Source: Rubinisphaera margarita
Lineage (GTDB): Bacteria; Planctomycetota; Planctomycetia; Planctomycetales; Planctomycetaceae
NCBI RefSeq assembly: GCF_022267515.1
Contig: NZ_JAKFGB010000015.1
Span: 62,001 to 126,000, forward strand
Reading direction: 5' to 3'
Length of the DNA stretch: 64,000 nucleotides
Shown in pieces: positions 30,824-38,435 of this stretch; within the stretch, counting starts at the first letter, position 1; each line of letters starts with the position of its first letter. The notes below the pieces were generated by a model. It was given only the letters and a program-made list of their open reading frames with translations. It was not told the origin of the DNA and searched no databases. The position numbers and the translations under genes are program-made.

Positions 30824-33478
30824 TTACTTGTTGTAAGACGGAATCGCGTTCCCGATTTCCCGAGCGACGGGAGTCGCCTGCGGCGTCGTCGCCGGAGTCG
30901 ATTCGCTGTCCTGAACTGGAGTCGAGTTCACTTCGGGCATCGGAAAGTTCGGAGCCTGAGCAGGTTCCGAAGTGTTGGAGTCGACCGCTTTCCAGGGCGA
31001 ACCGGCTGCTGGGAACTGATCTCCCGAAACCGGGAACTGATTCTTCAGGTCAGCCGGACCTGCCGGCTGCTGAACCGGATTCTGAATCAGTTCCGGCAGT
31101 CGGGCACTGCCGGCTGCTGGTACGTAACCGGCCGGGCTCACGCCACCCCCGGTTCGTGGGACGGTGTCCGGGTTCTGCACCGGGAACGCCGTTCCTGTTT
31201 TCGTTGGGAACGATCCGGTCGGTGTTGCTTCTGCGGTCGGGAAGGCCGGAGCGGCGGAGCCATTCCGAACCTCGCGTCCGTCGGTCGGCACCGGCTCGAT
31301 GAGCTGTGGCGTTCCGTTCTTCTTTTCGAAGTACGGTGGCGGACTCGGCTCGGAATCCGGAGCTCCGGGAACCTGCGGGACATCGCTTCCCTTCTCGTTC
31401 GACTTGTCCATCTGGTCCGGGGCGAACGGCAGCGGGAGGCGTTCCGGATAAGGGGCCAGTTCCGTTTCCTGATCGAGTTGATCCTGGGTCGAAAGGCCCT
31501 GGGCTTCCGGAGCCGAGAAACCGTACTTCTGAATGTGACCATCAGCAGCGAAGGCTGGCGGCACGGTTCGTTTGTGTGGAGCAGGAATCGCGTGAGCCCG
31601 TGATTTGGCTCGGGCGTAGGCCTGCTGGTAAGCCGCCGGATCCCATTTCCCTTCGGCGAGCTGGATGCTATCGTGCTGAAGCAGCGTTCCCTGACGGAAG
31701 TGCAGGTTCACGATGGCTTTGTTGTAGTCGACGAGCGACTGATGGTAAGCGTTCTCCGCTGCGGCGAGCGATTCCTGAGCACGCAGGTAACGGTCGAGCG
31801 TATTGGACCCGGAGCCGACTTCGAGTTCCTGTCCGATCATCCGCACGCGTTCGAGAGCGGCGTTGCGGCGGCTGAAGTTGGACACGGCTGTGGCGTAAGA
31901 AGTTTCCAGCTGCTGGAAGGCGACGGCGAGTTCGTGGCCGACTTCGAGTTCCTGAGCAGCCAGCACTTTGCGAGCCTTGGCGAGCCGCAACTCGATGTTC
32001 TGGATCTGTGTTTTCGCCAGTCGCAGACCGAATGGCATGTTGAATTCGAGACCGAGGTCGTATCCGGTTTCTTCCCCTTCGGCCACTTTGCCGTAGAAGG
32101 AGTTCAGGTCTCCGCCGAAGCGGTCATCGTCGCTGTTGGCGAGCAGATGGTCCCCGAAGCCGTTCACGCGGTAACGAGCAACGACATCGAGCCGCGGACG
32201 GGCGAAGTTTCTGGCCGCACCCAACTGCAGTTCAAGACTCTTGATGTTCCACTTCTGACGACGCAGTTCGACGCGTTCGGTCAGAGCTTCGGCGAGGCTG
32301 TGATACCATTCGGCATGCAATCGGGCGGCGACGGGATCGTCGGCCGGACGAATGACTTTGCAGTCATTGATTGGCAGAGCGAGCAGTTCCCGCAGCCGCT
32401 GTTCGGTCACGTAGAGATTGCCGAGCGCGTTCTCCGCCTGAGCGCGGGTTTCGAAGTAACGGTCCCGAGCCTGTGCTTCTTCAGAGTTGCTGAATCCACG
32501 GACCCCACCCAGATCACGTTTCGCCTTGGCGACTCGCCACGTATCCAGAGCCGTGTTTCGGGCGGTGACTGAGGTATCGAAGTTGCGATAAGCCAGATAG
32601 AGATCCCAATAGGTGTCTTCAACATCCTTCACCAGGTTCCGCACATTGGCTTCGAATTCGGTGATCGAGATATCGGCGTTAATACGGGCAATGAGCACCC
32701 CGTTCGATACCCCGGTAATGTTCGTAAAACCGGTACTCAGAGGACCGGCGACACGAACGAACTCGGCTCCCGAACCGGAGAGCAACTGCTGACGGTACTC
32801 GGCCTGCACGTTGCCCGAATAAGACGAGGGGAACAGCACGGCGGTTGAGTTGGTATCGAGGTAGTTGACCTGGTGACTCAACGTGAACTGAGCCCCGTAG
32901 GCCATTTGCTTATTGATGGCGGCGTTAAACTGTCCCGTTTCCTGTTCCAGCACCCGTCCGGTTTGCGTTCCGGTAAAGGCACTGTTGGAGACCGTTTCTT
33001 CACGGCTGAAGAACAGGCTGCTGGAGAGGGTGGCATCGAATTCGGCCAGAGCCGCTTCGGTACCGACTCCGCCGAAGAGCACGCCCGAGTCCTGAATCGC
33101 CGGGTCGAACGTACTGGCGACTTGCAGCGGGTTGGCGAGCAGGCTGTTCCCTGGCGAAAGGAATTGCCCAGCCGAACGGATGACATCACTGTTGGCCAGC
33201 GCGATATGGACAGATTCTTCGAGCGAGAGATCCCAGATCTCATCGCGCTTGATGGTCGCGACCGTCCGGGGGGGCGAAGTCGTTTCCAATTGGAGCGGCA
33301 TCGCCTGAGCGACGCCGGGATGGTCTTCCTCCATCGCATTCTCGCGGTACTGTTCGAGCTGCGGGTTCGGCTTACCCAGGTAGAAATAACGGGTGTAACC
33401 GTGCTGGCAACCGGACGAAAGCGGCAACAGGAGAGCCAGGCAGATTTTGAGGCTCTTCGAAGCTCGAACTCGATTCAT
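30824..33478 (-). CDS. TolC-like outer-membrane efflux protein with a long Pro-rich C-terminal tail
   Basis: From the ATG at 33478 (GGGGA upstream) it has 884 residues. The N-terminus has a signal peptide ending LLPLSSGCQH, where a cysteine after LSSG may be lipidated, though serine rather than leucine or valine is at -3. Two OEP (outer membrane factor) repeats follow, with long helices such as DVEDTYWDLYLAYRNFDTS and RARESLAAAENAYHQS-like heptads. From about residue 610 a ~270-residue low-complexity tail rich in Pro, Ser and Thr is not part of the TolC fold. No adaptor or pump gene is adjacent. Confidence 0.85.
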   Translation of the reverse strand: MNRVRASKSLKICLALLLPLSSGCQHGYTRYFYLGKPNPQLEQYRENAMEEDHPGVAQAMPLQLETTSPPRTVATIKRDEIWDLSLEESVHIALANSDVIRSAGQFLSPGNSLLANPLQVASTFDPAIQDSGVLFGGVGTEAALAEFDATLSSSLFFSREETVSNSAFTGTQTGRVLEQETGQFNAAINKQMAYGAQFTLSHQVNYLDTNSTAVLFPSSYSGNVQAEYRQQLLSGSGAEFVRVAGPLSTGFTNITGVSNGVLIARINADISITEFEANVRNLVKDVEDTYWDLYLAYRNFDTSVTARNTALDTWRVAKAKRDLGGVRGFSNSEEAQARDRYFETRAQAENALGNLYVTEQRLRELLALPINDCKVIRPADDPVAARLHAEWYHSLAEALTERVELRRQKWNIKSLELQLGAARNFARPRLDVVARYRVNGFGDHLLANSDDDRFGGDLNSFYGKVAEGEETGYDLGLEFNMPFGLRLAKTQIQNIELRLAKARKVLAAQELEVGHELAVAFQQLETSYATAVSNFSRRNAALERVRMIGQELEVGSGSNTLDRYLRAQESLAAAENAYHQSLVDYNKAIVNLHFRQGTLLQHDSIQLAEGKWDPAAYQQAYARAKSRAHAIPAPHKRTVPPAFAADGHIQKYGFSAPEAQGLSTQDQLDQETELAPYPERLPLPFAPDQMDKSNEKGSDVPQVPGAPDSEPSPPPYFEKKNGTPQLIEPVPTDGREVRNGSAAPAFPTAEATPTGSFPTKTGTAFPVQNPDTVPRTGGGVSPAGYVPAAGSARLPELIQNPVQQPAGPADLKNQFPVSGDQFPAAGSPWKAVDSNTSEPAQAPNFPMPEVNSTPVQDSESTPATTPQATPVAREIGNAIPSYNK

Positions 33479-34026
33479 AGCAGTCATTTCCCCACCCCGT
33501 CCTGAACGTTCTCGGCCAGATCTTTGAACCATCCGACCGAGTTTCCGGTGCCTGCAGCGGGTGCCGACCGCAGAGAATCCTGCCGTCAGCGGCGCATGCA
33601 CCAGCCATAATGTCGTTAGAGACGGAATCCGCGCACGAATTCCTATATCCGTTATCGGCCTCAGCACCCGCAAAGTTTGACATTGCCCGATCCTGCTTTT
33701 CGATTTTCTCGAACAAGCGTTTGAATCTGGTCATCTCCGGCGTTGATACTTCTGTTCAGAGTGCGTCGCCGTCGCAGGCGGTGCGAGATTGAGCAGAATG
33801 AATCGGATATGGCGAACGGGCGATCTGGCCCTCGCAATTCCAGCTGCTCTCTAACCGGAGGTGCTTCGTGGGCAGGTTCGCGGGCAATCGCTGCCGATAA
33901 TGGGGATGTCTTGCGAGAACGTGGGAATGCGGTATAATGGTCGGCTCGTTTGAAGCGGATCGGCATGCGCAGCGGGAAGAAACGCCCAGGGCTGCCAGGA
34001 ATTGATACATATCGGGAGTGATGACG
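33479..34026. other. Intergenic region with the promoter of the small basic gene
   Basis: A 548-base stretch. The left part is the leader of the TolC-like gene, and ORFs in the middle have no family features. The right end holds a good sigma-70 promoter for the 33-residue gene. Confidence 0.5.
33911..33938 (+). promoter_or_regulatory. Sigma-70-like promoter for the small basic protein gene
   Basis: TTGCGA at 33911-33916 and a perfect TATAAT at 33933-33938 are separated by 16 bases. The expected start near 33945 leaves a leader of about 80 bases. Confidence 0.65.
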
Positions 34027-34128
34027 GTGGCTAAGACACAGCGAAAACTGAAGAAAGCAAATCACGGTAAGCGGCCCGCCAGTGCCAAGGCACGGCGTTC
34101 CAAGCGGAAGCACATTCGCCTTTCCTAA
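34027..34128 (+). CDS. Very small basic protein, 33 residues
   Basis: A short gene of 33 codons plus stop, starting at GTG 34027 with GGGAG 8 bases upstream; an ATG at 34021 would add two residues. It begins AKTQRKLKKANHGKRPAS and ends with a Lys/Arg/His run. About half the residues are basic. A TTGCGA/TATAAT promoter precedes it and a strong intrinsic terminator follows 30 bases after the stop, so it is a self-contained unit. It resembles small ribosomal or nucleic-acid-binding proteins in composition; I do not recognise the family. Confidence 0.7.
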   Translation: MAKTQRKLKKANHGKRPASAKARRSKRKHIRLS

Positions 34129-34157
34129 GGCCGGCCTCTGCTGCTGACAGAAGATTC

Positions 34158-34184
34158 ACCCGTTCGAAGTCGAGCGGGTTTTTT
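34158..34184 (+). terminator. Intrinsic terminator of the small basic gene
   Basis: A 9-bp stem (ACCCGTTCG pairing with CGAGCGGGT, one G-U pair), an AAGT loop and then six T. Confidence 0.85.
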
Positions 34185-34371
34185 GCTGCGCGGTGGCTTC
34201 GGCACGGCCCGAGTCGCTGAAAATCGCGAGTAAACCCCGAATATTTCAGCACTTACAATCATTCGACGGGGTTGGTTTTTAGAAGAGAGCCCGTACAATA
34301 AGCCCTGACCGGCAATCGGATGTCCAGATTGTGGTCGACTCTGTACCTTTCAGTTGGCGGCTGCGTCCTCG

Positions 34372-35703
34372 ATGGCTGTTGTAATAGACCGCTTAACGCC
34401 GTTCGAAAACTTTCTGTTTTCCAGCGATTGGCCTCATCAGCCGATGGTCATCTATGGTCGCCTGCTTCTCGATGGTCCGCTCGACCTCGAGCGTCTGCAG
34501 CGATCGCTGAGTCTGGCCGTGGCCCGGCACCCGCTTCTCAATGCCCGCATCATTTATCGAGGCATTATTCCGTGCTGGGAGACGCTGCCTCGGACGCCAC
34601 TCCGTTTCGCACCCACGACGCTCCGCGACCTGTTCAATCAGCCGCCGATCGATATCCGCAAGGAGCGGGGGATCCGCGTCTGGACGATTCCCGCGGCTCA
34701 GGGCGATCAGACAGAGATCTGGCTTGAAATTCACCATTGCTGTGCCGATGGGCTGGCGATCCTGCAATTGATCAAGGAATGGCGGGACATTGATGCCGGC
34801 TCGCCAGAAGAGGTCAAGGAAGCCCAGCTCGATCAGCAGGAGTTCGTCAAGGCCGAGCTTCGTCGGTTACGGCTTCGCGGCGAGCACAAGATCGGCTGGA
34901 TCAGCAAGAGACAGATTCAGCGAATCTTCCGCTTCTACCGAACGCGAAACGTTGTCCAGTTGCAGAATCAGGAACAACGCACGCAGTACAACCGCAAGGG
35001 GTTCATCGAGCGAATTCCGGATGTGGTCGAGCAACTGAAGGATCGCCCTCCCGTGGACGGGATCCGCTGGACGCTGAACGACGTCCTGGTTTGTGCGGCC
35101 TATTTCGCAATGTTCCGGATGGCGGCCGCCGAGGATGTGCAGCCCGGAAAAATGTACCGGCTTGGCGTGCCGGTCAGCACGCGGGACGCCTCAAGAGAAC
35201 GCGAACTGGTCGCTAACTGTGTCTCCATGACGTTTCTCGATCGTCCGGCCATCGCCGAGCCGACCGATGAAAACCGGCTGGAGCTGCTCAAGTCGATCGC
35301 CACCGAAACCGGGACGCTGCGCGAACATCGGCTGCACATGTCGATGTTGCACACTCTGCGGGCGATCTATCCCTGGCACTGGCTCCCGAAATCGATCACC
35401 GGATCGAGCATGATCCTGAGCAACATCGGCCGCGTCGGCGTCGAAATGAACAACGACTTCTCCTGGGGTGAGAATCAACTCGCCAGTGCGGTGCTCTTTC
35501 CGCCGCTGCGGGAAGGCGTCAACCTCGCGGTCGGCGTCCTGGGCAATGGTCCGGAACTGCACCTCGGCGTGATCTATAACAACGACTATCTCTCCGATGA
35601 GTACGTCAGTCGCCTGGTCCAGCTGATGCAGGACGAAATTCATCGGATGATCGCTCTCGTCAGACCGTCCGGCGGAACAGCAGACGGACTCAACGCGAAT
35701 TGA
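34372..35703 (+). CDS. Stand-alone condensation/acyltransferase-type protein
   Basis: A 443-residue protein with the HHXXXDG active-site motif of condensation, WS/DGAT and CoA-dependent acyltransferase families (H121-H122-C-C-A-D126-G127). N-terminal LTPFENFLFSSDW and HPLLNARI match the condensation-domain layout, and SNIGRVG with DFSWGENQLASAVLFPP is a typical late segment. No carrier protein, adenylation domain or other NRPS gene is nearby. It may acylate a small hydroxyl or amine acceptor. The start was set at ATG 34372; a TTG at 34354 is possible. Confidence 0.8.
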   Translation: MAVVIDRLTPFENFLFSSDWPHQPMVIYGRLLLDGPLDLERLQRSLSLAVARHPLLNARIIYRGIIPCWETLPRTPLRFAPTTLRDLFNQPPIDIRKERGIRVWTIPAAQGDQTEIWLEIHHCCADGLAILQLIKEWRDIDAGSPEEVKEAQLDQQEFVKAELRRLRLRGEHKIGWISKRQIQRIFRFYRTRNVVQLQNQEQRTQYNRKGFIERIPDVVEQLKDRPPVDGIRWTLNDVLVCAAYFAMFRMAAAEDVQPGKMYRLGVPVSTRDASRERELVANCVSMTFLDRPAIAEPTDENRLELLKSIATETGTLREHRLHMSMLHTLRAIYPWHWLPKSITGSSMILSNIGRVGVEMNNDFSWGENQLASAVLFPPLREGVNLAVGVLGNGPELHLGVIYNNDYLSDEYVSRLVQLMQDEIHRMIALVRPSGGTADGLNAN

Positions 35704-35718
35704 GACCGTTCGGTTGAT

Positions 35719-35997
35719 TCAGCGAACGCGACGACGGGTAAACAGGCTGAGTACGGCGACAAAGATCGCCGAGCCGGCGATGGACCAGATGATCGGGAAG
35801 TTCATGTCTCCAAAGCGGACATTGAGAACTTCCGGCAAGCCGATCGCTTTGGAGATCCAGGCTCCGAACAGGGCGCCGATGAAGCCGAGCGCAATCGAAC
35901 CGAGGCAGCCCGTTCGAGAATACCCCGCGATTCCCTGTCCGATGCTTCCGCAAATCCCGGCGACAATCAACAGCAGAATCAGTTCCGTCACACTCAT
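35719..35997 (-). CDS. GlsB/YeaQ/YmgE family small membrane protein
   Basis: A 92-residue protein with three hydrophobic segments and the family pattern GSIGQGIAGYSRTGCLGSIALGFIGALFGAWI, as in transglycosylase-associated/GlsB proteins. Members are linked to general stress. The ATG at 35997 was chosen because MSVTELILLLIVAGI is the usual start; the frame is open upstream. Confidence 0.85.
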   Translation of the reverse strand: MSVTELILLLIVAGICGSIGQGIAGYSRTGCLGSIALGFIGALFGAWISKAIGLPEVLNVRFGDMNFPIIWSIAGSAIFVAVLSLFTRRRVR

Positions 35998-36077
35998 GGG
36001 AAGACTTTCTGAGATGTCGGGCGATATGATGCGACGATCGTTAGCATGGACTTTCGAGGGAATGGTCCGGTCTGGAC

Positions 36078-36103
36078 CATTTTCATGCTTCTCCTGCTGT
36101 CGC
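36078..36103. repeat. Short dispersed repeat, copy 2, with flanking hairpins
   Basis: Matches 18962-18987 with two mismatches in 26 bases. It sits between a hairpin AATGGTCC/GGACCATT (36061-36081) and another TGTCGCT/AGCGACA (36098-36113) upstream of the GlsB-like gene. Confidence 0.5.
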
Positions 36104-36232
36104 TTGAGCGACAACCTCCTGCATGCTGAATCTGCTCTAGGCTAAAGGACGGTCAGGACAAGTCAACAGGATTCCGTGCGGCCGCGAGACTCTTACTGAA
36201 CATCAGACTGCGGAACTCAGAAGAATCGGTTC

Positions 36233-37531
36233 ATGACTTCAGAGGCCCCTCCAGCGAATTCACTCGGACTCTTTTCCGCCATCGCCATCGTGGTTTCGAG
36301 CATGGTCGGCGCCGGGCTTTACACCACGAGTGGATTTGCTCTGGCCGATCTGGGGAATCCGACTCTGGTGATGCTCGCCTGGCTTGTGGGCGGTGTGGTC
36401 GCCCTCTGCGGCGCAACCTCGTACGGCGTTCTGGCGGCTCACTTTCAGGAGTCGGGCGGCGAGTATCTGTTTCTGGCGAGAGGCGTGCATCCGGCTCTGG
36501 GAGTTCTCGCCGGCCTCGTCTCAATGATCGCCGGCTTCACTGGCGCGATCGCCTTCGCCGCTTCGGCTCTCGAATCGCTCGTTCGCGATCTGATTCCCGC
36601 CGGAACCGGGCTCCCGGGAGGAACATTTGCGCTCCTCGCCGTCGGCCTGGCGACGGTGCAGCATCTGTTTCGCGTTCGACTGGGCGCATCCATTCAGAAT
36701 GGGATGGTCGCTTTGAATCTGTTGCTGCTGACACTGTTCGTGGCGGTGGCGGCAAGCCAGTTCCCCGGCGGCTGGGAGGGACTCAATGAAGGTTTCGCCG
36801 GAAAGTCAGCGTCAGTGGACCCAGCCGTGTTTGCCACGAGTCTGATGTGGATTTCGCTGAGCTATTGCGGATTCAATGCGGCGATTTATTGTTCGGGCGA
36901 GTTCGTAGAACGGGGGCGAACGGTTCGACGAGCATTGCTGCTGGGGACGGCTCTGGTGACTCTTTTCTACATTGCCGTGAATGCGGTCTTCGTCTACTCC
37001 GTGGCGATGGACAAAGTCGCCGGTCAGGAGCAGGTGGCGACAATCGTCGCGGGAGAACTGGCCGGTCGCGGCTTCGCCTGGGTGATGGGGCTGACGATCT
37101 GCGTTTCGCTCTACACATCCGTTTCGGCCCTGATCATGACCGGGCCTCGGATTTATGCGCAGATGGCCGCCGACGGAGTCCTGCCCCGTATGTTCGCCTT
37201 TCAGGGGACGACGCCCCGGTTCAGCATTCTGGTCCAGGCCGCCGCGGCAATGCTGATGATCGCGATCACGTCGCTACAGGATCTGCTGACCTACCTGAGC
37301 TTCACGCTTTCCCTCAGTTCGGCCATTACGGTGGCCAGTCTGTTCTGGATTGAGCGGGACGAGAAGCTCTCGTGGTCGCAGAGCATCGCGGCCGGATTTT
37401 TTGTGGTGGCCACGACCGGAATCGCGCTACTGAGTGCGTCTCGTCATCCGCTGGAAAGTATCTCCGGCCTGGCGACCCTGTTCGGGGGGCTGGTGATCTA
37501 TCTGCTGGCGAGTCGCTGGAAGTCGAATTGA
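36233..37531 (+). CDS. APC-superfamily amino acid/polyamine permease
   Basis: A 432-residue transporter with about 12 membrane segments. TM1 carries the unwound IVVSSMVGAGLYTTSGFAL motif of APC transporters (GAGI/L in TM1), and TM2 and TM3 follow directly, with an EYLF motif next to a charged loop (ESGGEYLFLARGVHPALG). The substrate is unknown. The gene is isolated and convergent with the SDR gene, whose stop is 10 bases away. Confidence 0.9.
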   Translation: MTSEAPPANSLGLFSAIAIVVSSMVGAGLYTTSGFALADLGNPTLVMLAWLVGGVVALCGATSYGVLAAHFQESGGEYLFLARGVHPALGVLAGLVSMIAGFTGAIAFAASALESLVRDLIPAGTGLPGGTFALLAVGLATVQHLFRVRLGASIQNGMVALNLLLLTLFVAVAASQFPGGWEGLNEGFAGKSASVDPAVFATSLMWISLSYCGFNAAIYCSGEFVERGRTVRRALLLGTALVTLFYIAVNAVFVYSVAMDKVAGQEQVATIVAGELAGRGFAWVMGLTICVSLYTSVSALIMTGPRIYAQMAADGVLPRMFAFQGTTPRFSILVQAAAAMLMIAITSLQDLLTYLSFTLSLSSAITVASLFWIERDEKLSWSQSIAAGFFVVATTGIALLSASRHPLESISGLATLFGGLVIYLLASRWKSN

Positions 37532-37540
37532 GCGAACTGA

Positions 37541-38347
37541 TCAGGGACGCCGACGCTCGGCCGGGCAGTGCATATGTTTGCCGGCATCGACCGGAAGACA
37601 GACCCCCGTCATGAAGACATTGTTCACGAGGGCCTCAACCGCCTGAGCAACCATGTCCGGGCGGTCGGCGGTCTTGAGCAGCGTCAGCTCACGGATGCGA
37701 GCGGCTTTGTCATCGTCGGTATCGGGCGGCAACATCACCGGGCCCGGGTGAATGCAGTTGACCCGCACGTTGGGGTTCCGATCGGCTAACTCCACAGCCA
37801 GGACCTGCGTCAAGGTGGGGATCGCCCCCTTGGAGATGAAGTAAGGCGCGAAGTCGAGATAAGGCCGATTGATAGAGGAATCGCCAAAGGTCACGATCGC
37901 GCCGCCAGTTGGCTGCTGGATCATCACTTCGCCCACGGCCTTCGCGCACAGAAACGTTCCCAACGTATTGACGTCGAAGTTCTTCCGCAGGTCATCTGCG
38001 GTGACCTTCGCCCACGGCCTGGGCGACCAGATCGATGCGGTGGTCACGAGCGCATCAATGCGGCCGAACTTCTTGTAGACCGCTTCAACCATCCGCGAGA
38101 CGTCCGCTTCGGAGGTGACATCCGCCTTGAAGATTTCGCATCGCGTGCCGTCCTTCCGAAGCTCTTCGCGGCCTTCCTGTGCTTCCTCTTCAGACGAATG
38201 ATAATGCAGGGCCAGCGCGTAGCTCCGGGCGGCGAAGTATCTGGCAATGACGCTGCCAACACGATGGCGGCCGCCGCCGGTAACCAGCATCACAGGCTCA
38301 TCAACATCGAACGGATGGTTGGTCGTCCACGGTGCTTGATTATTCAT
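37541..38347 (-). CDS. Short-chain dehydrogenase/reductase (pteridine reductase-like)
   Basis: A 268-residue SDR. The cofactor motif is LVTGGGRHRVGSVIA (TGXXXRXG type, seen in pteridine reductase/FolM-like enzymes). The catalytic serine region is VTFGDSS, and the YXXXK motif is in PYFISKGAIPTL. NVNTLGTF takes the NNAG-like role. The arginine after the glycine loop suggests NADPH. Pteridine reductase-like activity is an inference from the glycine motif. Confidence 0.85.
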   Translation of the reverse strand: MNNQAPWTTNHPFDVDEPVMLVTGGGRHRVGSVIARYFAARSYALALHYHSSEEEAQEGREELRKDGTRCEIFKADVTSEADVSRMVEAVYKKFGRIDALVTTASIWSPRPWAKVTADDLRKNFDVNTLGTFLCAKAVGEVMIQQPTGGAIVTFGDSSINRPYLDFAPYFISKGAIPTLTQVLAVELADRNPNVRVNCIHPGPVMLPPDTDDDKAARIRELTLLKTADRPDMVAQAVEALVNNVFMTGVCLPVDAGKHMHCPAERRRP

Positions 38348-38435
38348 CAGGGAAACCCAGGCCAGTCAGAGCGGTCACAGATGGGGGGAAAACGTCAATG
38401 CTGATCGTAGCTCAAGCCAGGCAGGAACCAAGCCC

